In this document: piece after piece, positions 9,751-20,190 of the stretch
How positions within the stretch are numbered: the first letter of the stretch is position 1
How the letters are laid out: each line of letters begins with the position of its first letter
Notes under the pieces: model-generated
What the model was told of the DNA's origin: nothing
Seen by the model: only the letters and a program-made list of their open reading frames with translations
Databases searched by the model: none
Translations under genes and position numbers: made by a program
From: Chamaecrista fasciculata
Taxonomy: Eukaryota; Streptophyta; Magnoliopsida; Fabales; Fabaceae
NCBI GenBank assembly: GCA_003254925.1
Contig: QANZ01007457.1
Coordinates: 47,436-111,435, forward strand
Direction: 5' to 3'
DNA length: 64,000 nucleotides

Positions 9751-11287
9751 TAGTTCTAGGATTTAAAACTGTTTATGTGTACATATGATGTATGGTATGT
9801 GTGTTTACCGCTTTCAATCACTGTTTTTTGTTTTATAAAAATCCACCGAACGTTTTTCTTAAAAATCCAATCTACAGAAAAAGGTGCAAATTATATGTAT
9901 ATGATACATATGGAGTCGATGGGATCGATTGGAAAAATTTTCTTGAGTTTTAAGGCTAAAATCGAAAATCCTTTATAATTATAATTAAAAGTGTTTTAAT
10001 TATAATATTATAGAGGTGGCTGAAAATTTATTAAAATTATGAATTTTAAAAATTTTTGGGGTCAATAATTTAAATTCTTGAATGTGATTCCTGAATTTTA
10101 TAATTATTGATAAAAGGCCTAGTTTCAAGAAAAGGCATGTTAAAATTGCACAGACCCTAAATTGAACACAATTTAAAAATGGTTTTTAATATGTGTTGTA
10201 TGCCGTGTTTGACATAATTGTATGAATTGTTCATATTTGAATTGTGTGGTGTTGGATATGGCTCTAGGAGGTTTATTTTGGTAAATACGGCCTGCGTGTC
10301 GTCTCCCTCTACTCTTATGTAATTTTACTTTTAGTCTATACCTCAATGCAACTGGGGTTTATTCTCTTGTAATTTTGTTTTTATTTTTAAAAAATTTCTC
10401 TCATTGGCTTGGGAGAATTATAGGGTAGATGAGCCATATCTAAACACGGTGTATGTTTTTACATTTAGTTTGTATGTGATGCGCTAGATGTATGTTTAGG
10501 GAGCGAAATTTTAACATGCTACTTTATATATATCGCGCTACAACCACGTATACGATACGAGCGTGGGATTTTGTATACGATACAAAATCCGGGCACATGT
10601 TGATATGTATGTGATACATGGGGTAATAAACATTTGGCATGACTCGTTTAATTTTAAAAGGAGTTTTAAAATTAAACTTTAAAACGGAACATTTTAATAA
10701 ATAAAAATCAAACCCTTTTAGAGAATCTTAAGTTTTTAATGTCGTCGCTAAAACACCCTGTCAAAATCTTGTTCATCGTGGAGCAGTGATCGCTCTCAGC
10801 GACACATATCCACCTTGACCTTGAGGAGACATGGGTGAATGGGAGTTTCAACACGACGCCTATTAAAATCCTGGTTCTTTAAATGCGGTGATCGCCCTCA
10901 GCGACACGTGTTTAGTTGGGCCTTGATGATATGGGGTTGGGCTTCGGCCTAATTGTTTTGAACCTAGCCATTCACATATTTTATCGTGTGACTTAATGGG
11001 GTTATCAAAACGGTTTTGGACCTCAAGGCATTAGATGGGATAAACATGCCATAATAAGTATCATATGATGATACAGTCCCAAATAACCAAAGAGTCACAT
11101 AGAGATGTGATTGGTAAGGAGTTACCTACCTAAATAACCAAAGAGTGCATGATCGCCCTCAGCGACGGTAAACTTTGGTGAAATATGGGTCTTAGCCACT
11201 AATAATAAATTTGACTGGGTTTTATAAAATGGTGGATATATATATTTACCTGCTAATTAAACCTTTCATATCTTAGTAGTAGAATCA
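9751..11287 (+). other. Copia element 1 leader
   Basis: About 1.5 kb between primer site and gag start with no supported coding frame. It ends with the conserved hairpin set described in the next entry. The same leader is present on the minus strand in elements A (42840-44358) and B (54761-56248) and partly at 21322-21841. Confidence 0.75.
10786..11168 (+). promoter_or_regulatory. Leader hairpin set of copia element 1
   Basis: Three hairpins of the form GTG-A-TCGC-loop-GCGA-CAC, with a single bulged A. Positions: 10786-10805 (loop TCTCA), 10888-10907 (loop CCTCA) and 11151-11166 (loop CCTCA, shorter outer stem). A fourth hairpin, GTATCAT-ATG-ATGATAC, is at 11058-11074. Order, spacing (102 and 262 bp between the three) and orientation are the same in elements A and B. 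The stems show a compensatory change in B. A structured RNA acting between primer site and gag is inferred; packaging, dimerisation or translation control are all possible. Confidence 0.65.
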
Positions 11288-11850
11288 ATGGCAACAAACA
11301 ATAGTTCATCACTATCAATGCGATCTATCCTTGAGAAGGACAAATTGTCTAGGACAAAATTCCTTAACTGGTATCATGATTTGAGAATTGTTCTCACCCA
11401 ACGAAGGAAGCTGCTAACTTCCTTGACTGGTTTTGTAATTTGAGAATTATTCTCACCCAACAAAGGAAATTTTGTGTCCTAGAAATCCCTCCCCTGAAGA
11501 GCATGCCAAGGACGTTCCAAGAGCTCAAAGAACTGCTTGGAGAAGCACTTCAATGACTCTGTGGACGTTGCTTGCCTGATGCAAGCCACGATAGTCCAAA
11601 GAGTTGAACACGGGAATATTGTTGGCTGTTGAGATGGTGACACATCTCAAGGAAACGTTCCAGAATCAGGGGAAAGGGAAGGGATAAGGAAAGAGGAAAC
11701 GAGAAATCGTGGTTGGTGGGACCAAGCCAGCGGCTGAGCCTAACCCACTACCTACCAAGAAGGCAAGGCCTTCAAAGGATGCAATTTACCTTTTGAGAAA
11801 TTGCAAATTGTATTTAGAAGATCAAAAGAATAAAGGAGAGATGAGATCTC
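11288..11850 (+). pseudogene. Copia element 1 gag
   Basis: Nucleocapsid/capsid precursor. ATG at 11288 starts MATNNSSSLSMRSILEKDKL, matching gag of elements A and B. About 73 bp covering the FLDWF...LRIVLTQ block is tandemly duplicated with divergence (about 11360-11470). After HLKET-FQNQ near 11675 the sequence jumps straight to the lysine/glycine-rich GKGKG region, so about 300 bp of gag present in element B is missing. The CCHC knuckle near 11800 is degenerate. Not translatable as one protein. Confidence 0.8.
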
Positions 11851-13245
11851 TACTTCTGGTATCTTTGTTATAGACGTTCACTTGTCTACTATAACCGCTT
11901 GGGTATTAGATACAGCATATGGTTTTCGCATTTGATGTGAAGGGTCTTAGAGACAGTAGAAAGCTGGACAGAAGTGGGATGGACCTACAAGTGGGCAATA
12001 GAGCAAGGGTTGCTGCTGTTGCTATAGGAACGTGCGAGCTTGTTTAGCCCTCTGGGCTTACCTTATTGTTATCATGTACCTTCTTTAAAGTTCAAACAAT
12101 GCTTCTCTTTCTTATTTGATAAGGAAGGTTTTGCATGTGTTGACTGAAAAGAATGGTGTTCAATTTATAAAGATGATGTTTATTTGCTTATGTGATTTGC
12201 GAGATAAACATTACTTTTTGAAATTGGAACGACAACACGATGACAAAATCTATAACACCAATACGAAAAGGATTGAGATTAGCAAATCTAATCCTATATA
12301 CCTTTGGCATTGTCGTTTAGGCTATATAAACGAGAAACGCCTAGAGGAGCTCCATAGAGATGGACTTCTAAGCTCATTTGATTTATGAATCATATGATGC
12401 TTGCGAATCTTGTTTACTTGGAAAAATGACAAAGGTGCCTTTCACTGGCCACAGTGGAAGGGCATCTGACTTGTTGGGGATCATACATAGTGATGTATGT
12501 GGACCCATGAGTACCCAAGCCGGAGGTGGTTACTCTTACTAATTGCTTCAATAGGTTTGACTACGGCTACCTATTAAAGCATAAGTCGGAGTCTTTTGAA
12601 ATAGAGATTTCAAAGTGAAGTACAGAACTAACTTGACAAGAAAATCAAAGTCCTTCGATCCGATCGAGAAGACGAGTATTTGAGTCAAGAATTTGTTGAT
12701 CATCTTAGAAGCTGTGAGATGGTCTCACGACTTACCCCTTCTGAAACCCCATGGTGGGATGGCGTTTCTGAGAGGAGGAATCGAACTCTATTGGATATGG
12801 TTCGATCTATGATGAGTCAAACTGATCTTCCGCCATCCTTTTGGGGATATGCTTTAGAAGCTGCCGCGTTCACACTTAACCGTGTTCCGTCTAAGGCAGT
12901 TGAGAAGACACCATATGAGATATGGAGTGGGAAGAGTCCCATAGTGTCTTATCTCAAAATTTGGGGATGTGAAGTTTACGTTAAGCAAACGATAAACTAT
13001 CTCCCAAATCCCTCAAGTGTCTGTTTGTGGGATACCGCAAGGAAACGAGGGGGTATTATGTTTACTGCCCGTCTGACAACAAAGTGTTTGTAGTCAGAAG
13101 TGGATTCTTCTTAAAGAAGGATCTTGTTTCCAAAAGAAACAGTGGGAGTAAGATAGATCTTGAAAGAGTTCAAGATTCACAAGACACTTCAGAGGCGCAG
13201 ACGGAAACTAGAGAAGAACACAAGGTGTTGTGGAAGCTCCTCTAA
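11851..13245 (+). pseudogene. Copia element 1 protease and integrase
   Basis: Protease remnant WVLDTAYGF near 11905 replaces the usual DTGCGSH. Integrase zinc region: YLWHCRLGYINEKRLEELH (12297-12353) and YDACESCLLGKM (about 12395-12430). Core: IIHSDVCGPMS near 12482-12514 and, after a damaged stretch, SRLTP...GVSERRN (about 12720-12783), then the well-kept SFWGYALEAAAFTLNRVPSKAVEKTPYEIWSGK region to about 12945. A deletion and frameshifts lie at 12535-12680. The tail GYRKETRGYYVYCPSDNKVFVV continues in another frame to 13245. Confidence 0.85.
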
Positions 13246-14749
13246 TAACATAAGGACAACGAAGTTCTGATAGAACACGTTTTCATCTACAAAGATATGG
13301 ATCTTTGGTGACTGAAAACAAGGATGTGTTGCTCATGGAGCGTGGTAAGCCTACCACCTATCAAGAAGCTATCGTGGATCCCAACTCTGAGAAATGGGTT
13401 GAAGCCATGAAGGCTGAGATGCAGTCCATGTATGACAACAAGGTATGGACCTTGGTTGATGCACCTGAAGGCGTAAAAGCCGTAGGGTGCAAGTGGGTTT
13501 TGAGGAGAAAACTGACATGGATGGCAACGTCAATATCTTCAAGGCGAGGCTAGTTGCAAAAGGGTTTACTCAACGTCATGGGATGACGAAACGTTTTCCC
13601 CAGTTGCAATGGCCATATCCATTAGGATCCTGCTTGCCATAGTCGCATATTATGACTATGAGATATGGCAAATGGATGTCAAAACAGCATTCCTTAGTGG
13701 AAGGCTGCCCGAGGATGTGTACGTGACACAACCTGAGGGGTTTGTATGTCCAGAGGAACCAGTAAAGGTGTGCAAGTTTCGGAAATCCATTTATGGATTG
13801 AAGCGAGCATCACGGAGTTGGAATCATCGTTTTGATGAGGTAGTCAAAAGAGTTTGGCCTCCTACAAAACGCTGACGAGCCTTGTGTTTACAAGAAGGTT
13901 ATGTGGGAGCACAATTGTGTTCTTGGTGCTATATGTCAATGACATATTGATCATTGGAAATATTGTTCCAACCTTAGAGATTGTGAATCGTGGTTGTGAA
14001 AATCTTTTTCAATGAAGGACTTAGGAGAAGTTGCCTATATTCTAGGCATTAAGATCTTTAAAGATAGATCTTGTAGGCTTCTTGGATTGAGTCAGAGTAC
14101 GTACTTGGATGAGGTACTGAAGGGGTTCAGTATGCAAGACTCCAAGAAGGGATTCATACCGATGAATCAAGGATTGACCCTGAGCAAGAAACAGTGTCCC
14201 AAGATACTTGTTGAGTGAGGGCGTATGAGTGGCATCCCTTATGCTTCGGCAATAGGATCCATCATGCTGTGTACTCGACCCAATGTGTCGTTTGCCCTAA
14301 GCATGACAAGCCAGTTCCAACAAGACCCTGGTGAGGATCATTGGACCGTTGTCATAAGCATCCTTAAGTACTTAGGAAGAACTAAGGATGAATTCTTGGT
14401 TTATGGTGGAACTGATGTGTAATTGGTTACATAGGTGCCCGTTTTCAAAAACCTACCAAGATAAATTTAAATCGCAGTATGGATACGTGTTTCTCCTGAA
14501 CAGTGGCATCGTGAGTTGGAAAGGTTCCAAGCAGAGCACGATTGCTGCTTCTACAACAAAGGGTTGGTCGCGTGGAAACGCATACCGTAAAAACTAGTTT
14601 CTGAAGTATGCTTGGTGGTCACCCTGTGGAGACAGGAAGACACCAAACGGGAAACGGTTCCCCACTGATGTTCCGACAGTGATATATACTCAGACGTAAT
14701 CACCGAGAGATGGTGATATCAAGATATGTAAAGTAGCAGACGAGGATGA
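13246..14749 (+). pseudogene. Copia element 1 reverse transcriptase and RNase H, 5' part
   Basis: RT starts with LLMERGKPTTYQEA and KAEMQSMYDNKVWTLVD (about 13325-13460). After frameshifts near 13510 and 13590 come WQMDVKTAFLSGRLPEDVYVTQPEGF (about 13665-13745) and IYGLKRASRSWNHRF. The catalytic YVDD reads YVND near 13930-13941, a lost Asp. RNase H segments include PYASAIGSIM, TRPNVSFALSMTSQFQ and ILKYLGRTKDEFLVYGG, then heavy decay from 14420 on. At 14749 the frame is cut by the solo LTR; the last RNase H residues resume at 17052. Confidence 0.85.
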
Positions 14750-17046
14750 TGATGGAGATTGTGCCCTAGGGCCAATCATTTTATAAATATGTTGTGAACA
14801 TATTAATTAATTTATAGAGATAAATTAATGGTTATCATATTATTAGCATGTTTACTATGATAACAGTCCGTGATTAATTATAGGATAATTAATCTAAACT
14901 GTCCCTGGTCGCTCACTCAAGTGGGAACTCGAGATGAACCAAGACCAGCATGACCTCGGTGCATAGAGATGCATGCACTAGATGCTGGTACGAGAGTCCT
15001 GGTGCAATTACGTAAGGAGTTACGAGTTGCTAGACCGACCCGGAGAGTCCTGCATGGGTTTTAGTCATTAGCTAGTCTCTCCTATACACCTATCACGATG
15101 CCCTTAGACCTGAGGTCTTCATCATTTCGGCGTTGTAGTTGTCAAACTTTAGCTTAGTCTAACGTTACCCGTAGCAGGGTAGCCATAAGGGCTAAGTACG
15201 GGTTTGGTTGATTGCCGTGCTGAGGAGTGTGGTTGACCAAGATGGAATTTTGTCCCTCATAGAAGATGAGAGATATTTAACTGGGCCCCTCGATGAGTCT
15301 GTCCAACGAATGTGTGGCCACACTGGAAATTAGGACTTACTCAAGGAATCGAGAAAGTTGAGGTTTGGATTTTGGATGACTTTCCCATGCCTAATCCATG
15401 ACCAAAATATCGTAGGACAAAAAGGGATCTAGACAAGGTGGTACTGAGGTTAAGTCGTTTCGGCGATAAACGATAACTCACGTGTTTTGGGTAGTCGTGA
15501 TGGCTTGCTAGAGTCCGCTCTCGACTTGTAAGTCATAGAGATGACTTGCTGCCAACTTCACGTGGGGCCTGCTGGGTCACACACGAGCAGGATCAAGATG
15601 CCACATCGGGACACGAATTAGGGTTAATTCGTGGGTCACATAGGTGACACCGTTTAAGACATAATTGACTGTCTTGGGACATGAAATATTGTCTTAAATA
15701 ATTATCTACAGATATATGATATTTAGATTTGTGAGACAAATTTAAATATATATATATGATAATTGTTAAATAGATAATTGGATTAGGCTATTTACAATTA
15801 TATTCCTATTTATAATATTAGGGACATATAAATCAGATCAGGTTCCTAAAAGTTAGGAAATTATTGATTTATTAAATTCACTAATATTAGGATAAATGGG
15901 GTAGAGGTTGGCGCCTCTTATAATCATACATTAATTAATAGAAATGTTTTATTAATTAAAGTCATGGCTTGAGATTTGAAATTCAAATAGATTTGATCTA
16001 AATTTCAAATGATTGAATTAAATATATTAAGGTAATATTTTAATTCAATAATATATAGGGAAGTCGAAATTTTAGGTCTAAGGTTGGATTTAAATATTAG
16101 TGTAATATTTTAATTCAATAAAGACTAGAATTCAAGATTCAAAAGATTGACTAAAGATATTATGGTAATATCTTAAATCAATATTGTTGGAAAATAACAA
16201 ATTAGTTATAACTTCCTAAGAGTTAGGTTTGTTATTTTGATTTATTAAATTCCAACAAGATAAAGGGGACTTGGCACATGAGGGTAGGATCTTTTGGGAA
16301 GATTTGATCTTCCAATTTGATTCTCCAAGATTGCATTTGAATTCAAATTATAATATTAAGGTAATATTATAATTAGGAATTCAAGTCCTAAAATTATGAT
16401 ATTATTGTAATCTCATAATTTAATAAATTGATAATCCTATAATTTAGGGATTCCCTAATTATAATTATCAAAACCCCAAACCCTATAGATAGATAGCATA
16501 AGTCGACTTTCCCCAAGTCTCTCACACTTGGAATTTCGACTTTGCCTAGCTAATTCACAAGAGCAAAAATCGTTTTTGAGTCTTGGTGGAAGAGAGAGAA
16601 AACACAACCCTAGTTTTCTAGAGAGAGAAAGTGGCGCAAACCTAAAAGGAGTTTTAGGGTTTGTGCCAAGGTTGTGTGAGATCAAGAATAGGATTCTTGA
16701 TCATAAGCGCCATTTGTTCTTGGGAGTTCAAGAATTGTTCTTGAATTCAAGAACACCGTAGATAGAGGTCCCTGGTTCACTTGGAGAAGTGAAGGAGGCT
16801 AGCACCTAGGCATCTGCAAAATTGTTCGTGTGGATCACCGACGGAGGGAGCACACTCGGAGTGGACTCCTCAGCATCGTAGAAACAAAAGTCGCTGACTG
16901 ATTTGGGTAAATCTCTGTTCCTTTTACTGACACAGATTCATATAGCGGATCATTGGGAAGAAATCACTATGCGCCTATTCTGTTTGTTTAAATTTTTAAA
17001 TTTATACCTGTTTCCGCTGCGTTGTGTGCCTGGTGATTTCCCAACA
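14750..17046 (+). repeat. Solo LTR of a related copia subfamily, GATGA duplication
   Basis: Starts TGATGGAGATTGTGCCC and ends GGTGATTTCCCAACA. GATGA lies at 14745-14749 and 17047-17051. It is a single 2297-bp LTR without internal region, so it arose by LTR-LTR recombination of a full insertion. The first about 950 bp resemble the host LTRs, while the 3' part (from about 15,690) is different. Removing it with one GATGA restores the RNase H frame of element 1. Confidence 0.92.
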
Positions 17047-17051
17047 GATGA

Positions 17052-17124
17052 TGTTGTCGATCCTCTTACGAGACCCCTAGCACAGGACTTACATGAGCGT
17101 CATGTAATGTCAAATAGGGATTAG
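17052..17124 (+). pseudogene. Copia element 1 RNase H C-terminus
   Basis: Continues the frame interrupted at 14749: VVDPLTRPLAQDLHERHVMSNRD and stop. This is the usual end of copia pol. About 70 bp of 3' noncoding sequence and the polypurine tract follow. Confidence 0.85.
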
Positions 17125-17177
17125 ACACATTAATGGATGTTCCTAGTGTAGGAACAGTTTGATTAATGATTGTACCT

Positions 17178-17193
17178 AGTGCAAGTGGGAGTC
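17178..17193 (+). promoter_or_regulatory. Copia polypurine tract
   Basis: AGTGCAAGTGGGAGTC directly precedes the 3' LTR start at 17194. The same tract is found in minus orientation at 39503-39516 and 50743-50756, next to the 3' LTRs of elements A and B. It would prime plus-strand DNA synthesis. Confidence 0.75.
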
Positions 17194-19253
17194 TGTTGGA
17201 GACTGTGCCCTAGGGCCAATCATTTTATAAATATGTTTTGAACATATTGATTAATTTATGGAGATAAATTAATGGTTATCATATTATTAGCATGTTTACT
17301 ATGATAACAGTCCTTGATTAATTATGAGATAATTAATCTAAACTGTCCCTGGTGGCTCATTCAAGTGGGAACTTGAAATGAACTAAGACCAGAATGACCT
17401 CGGTGCATAGATATGCATGCACTAGATGCTGGAACGAGAGTCATGGTGCAATTATGTAAAGGGTTACAAGTTGCTGGACTGACCCGGAGAGTCCTGCATG
17501 GGTTTAGTCATCAGCTTGCCTCTCCTGTACGCCTGTCACGACGCCTTAGACCTGAGGTCATCATTATTCCGGCATTGCAGTTGTCAAACTTTGGCTTAGT
17601 CTAACATTGCCCGTAGCAGGGTAGCCATAAGGGCTAGGTACGGGTTTGGTTGATTGCCGTGCTGAGGAATGTGGATTAGCCAAAATGGGATTTTGTCCCT
17701 CATTAGATGAGAGATATCTAACTGGCGCCCTCGATGGGTCTGTCCAAGGAAATGCGTGGCCACGCTGGTAAATGGGACTAACTCAGGGAATCGAGAAAGT
17801 TGAGGTTTGGATTATGGATGACCTTCATGTGCCTAATCCATGACCAAGATATCGTGTGACAATAGGGTCTATGACAAGGTGGTACTAAGGTTAAGTCGGT
17901 TTTGGTAAAAACGATAACTCACGTGTTTTGGGTAGTCGTGATGGCTTGCTAGAGTCCGCTCACGACTTTTAGGTCATAGAGATGGCTTACTGCCAACTTC
18001 ACGTGGGGCCTGCTGGGTCACACATGAGCAGGATCAGGACAAGATTTAAAAGGGACACGAATTAGGGTTAATTCGTGGGTCACTCCGGTGGCACGAATTA
18101 AGACATAGCAAAATGTCTGGGACATTAAGTCTTGTCTTAATTAATCTACAGTTGTGAAATATTTAAATTTGTAGGACAAGTTTAAATATAATAATTGTTA
18201 AATGATTAATAGGGATTAATTATTTACAATTAAAATATTAGGGAAAATAAATCAGATAAGGTTTCTAAAAGTTAGGAAATTATTGATTTATAAAATTCCC
18301 CAATATTGGTTTGAGGGTGGCGCCTCATTTTGAGTATTTGGATTAATAAAATTGTTTTATTAATTCAAATAATAAATTTGAATTCAAAAGATTTGATGGA
18401 GATATTAAAAGAATTGAATTAAATAGATTTGGTGAGATCTCAACCCAGGATCTTTGGAGAATCATGAAATTCCTAATTGTTAGGAATGTTTTTGATTTAT
18501 AAAATTCCAAGATAAAATAGGGGAGAGATGGCGCATTGCTCTATGGGTCCCATGGGAGATTTGATCTTCCATTTGATTCTCAGAGATTGCATTTTGAATT
18601 TGAATTGAAATATTAAGGTAATATTTTAATTGGAAATTCAAGTCCTGGAATTATAATATCATCAGAATATCATGATTTTAGGAATATTAAAATCACCAAA
18701 AATTATGCTTATATATAGGGTGCAAGTCGACTTGCCCCAACCCTAGCTCACATTGTGATTTTGTCTTCCTCCTTGTAGAGAGAGAGAAAAATCGACTTTA
18801 GCCTTAGAGAGAGGAAAATCGACTTTTGCCTAAGTGTTAGGAAAATTCGAATTCCACCATTAAAACTAGGGCTTTTGTGAGAGAAGAAAAGGCAAGAAGG
18901 AGTTCTTGTGGGGGGTTTCTTCTGTGCACCACTTTTGTTATTGGATTCAAGAAGGAGTTCTTGAATTCAAACACTGTAGATTGGTCCCTGGTTCTTTTGG
19001 AGAAAAGAACGGAAGGCTAGCACCTTGGTGCCCGGAAAACTGTTCGTGTGGATTACCGGCAGAGGGAGAACGCTGAGAGTGGACTCCTTGCACACGCCTT
19101 GTACAACCAACCAATTGAAACTCGTGAGGTATACCACTATCTAAAAGTTTTAAATTCTGCTAGCGGATCCGTTCGGGAATTCTAGGACTAGGCGCTTTAT
19201 TTTAAGTTTTATTTTTCTGCTTCCACTGCGTTTGGCGCCTAGGATTCCCAACA
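17194..19253 (+). repeat. Copia element 1, 3' LTR
   Basis: Same length (2060 bp) as the 5' LTR and nearly identical to it. Starts TGTTGGAGACTGTGCCC, ends GGATTCCCAACA. TATA-like box at 18710-18717. Followed by the GATGG duplication at 19254-19258, after which gypsy sequence resumes. Confidence 0.93.
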
Positions 19254-19258
19254 GATGG

Positions 19259-19633
19259 TGGTTTTGGCGGTGTTCCAAAAAGAAAATTTGAAAATCGAAA
19301 ATCCCATTTAATACGCCCCCGTCGATCTCCGTTACACCATCATTATAGGAGCAAAGGTCAACCATGAGTTGACACGTGGTCATGACGCACAGACGTGCAG
19401 TAAGTGAAAGGACATCTGACGTCAGTAGTAAAACTGAAACGACAACGATTGACAACGCCATAATCAAGAACGCCATAAGCAAGAAAATTATAATCACAAG
19501 CCTTTCTCAGGGTGGAGTAGCAGAGTAAGGACGCCTAACACATAGCGCGTCCAACACCAACAAGCTAGAGACAACGCCATAAAGGGGGACTCCACTGGTA
19601 GGGATAGAGCTATACTTCTTTTGCTGGGACAAG
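19259..19633 (+). other. Gypsy 3' noncoding region, right of copia insertion
   Basis: Resumes the gypsy element interrupted at 7672. It has no coding frame, carries several AACGCCATAA-like repeats (19453, 19466, 19571) and ends just before the LTR with a purine-rich stretch (AAAGGGGGACTCC near 19580 and GCTGGGACAAG at 19623-19633), one of which should be the polypurine tract. Confidence 0.65.
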
Positions 19634-19642
19634 TGATAATAG

Positions 19643-20163
19643 TGTTGGGAAATCACAGGCACGCCAACGCAGCGGAAACAGGTATAAATTTAAAAATTTA
19701 GACAAACAGAATAGGCGCATAGTGATTTCTTCCCAATGATCCGCTATTTGAATCTGTGTCAGTAAAAGGAATAGAGATTTACCCAAATCAATCGATGACT
19801 TTTGTTTCTACGATGATGAGGAGTCCACTCCGAGTGTGCTCCCTCCGCCGGTGATCCACACGAACAGTTTTGCAGATGCCTAGGTGCTAGCCTCCTTCAC
19901 TTCCCCAAGTGAACCAGGGACCTCTATCTACGGTGTTCTTGAATTCAAGAACAATTCTTGAACTCCCAAGAACAGATGGCGCCTATGATCAAGAATCCTA
20001 TTCTTGATCTCACACAACCTTGTCACAAACCCTAAAACTCCTTTTAGGTTTGCGCCACTTTCTCTCTCTAGAAAACTAGGGTTGTGTTTTCTCTCTCTTC
20101 CACCAAGACTCAAAAACGATTTTTGCTCTTGTAAATTAGCTAGCAAATTTGAAATTCCAAGTG
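19643..20163 (-). repeat. Truncated copia LTR (3' LTR of the AATAG insertion)
   Basis: Minus-strand LTR of the 14750-17046 type, running from its CCCAACA end for about 520 bp and stopping after GAAATTCCAAGTGTACC. The rest of the LTR is missing and is replaced by the filler and opposed LTR that follow. Confidence 0.85.
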
Positions 20164-20190
20164 TACCAAGATATCGTAGGACCAAGATAT
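20164..20190. other. Junction filler copied from LTR sequence
   Basis: The bases AAGATATCGTAGGACC and AAGATAT repeat a motif that occurs about 100 bp further inside the adjacent + strand LTR (CCAAGATATCGTAGGAC at 20291). Short templated filler between two opposed LTR ends is typical of error-prone double-strand break repair. Confidence 0.55.

Larger units (their letters stand above)
7673..19253 (+). mobile_element. Ty1/copia element 1, full length, GATGG target duplication
   Basis: Two LTRs of 2060 bp each (7673-9732 and 17194-19253) flank an internal region with tRNA-iMet primer site, long leader, decayed gag, protease, integrase, RT, RNase H and a polypurine tract. GATGG occurs at 7668-7672 and 19254-19258, a perfect 5-bp target duplication. 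The LTRs differ at nine positions by eye in the first 420 bp, mostly C/T or G/A. Pol contains frameshifts, stops and deletions and is split by a solo LTR at 14750-17046. The coding region is far more decayed than the LTRs are diverged, so the element may have been mobilised by proteins of another copy. Confidence 0.92.

Noticed and set aside
10786-11168. CRISPR-like spaced repeats
   Set aside because: Three repeats with unequal spacing (102 and 262 bp) in a plant retrotransposon leader; no array, no leader or cas genes. The hairpin explanation fits better.
16528-16761. Open frames of 77 codons starting MEFRLCLANSQEQ, also seen at 20233-19928 and 22374-22141
   Set aside because: They recur because they lie in the same LTR part of several copies; frame and length are not kept in the other LTR subfamilies.
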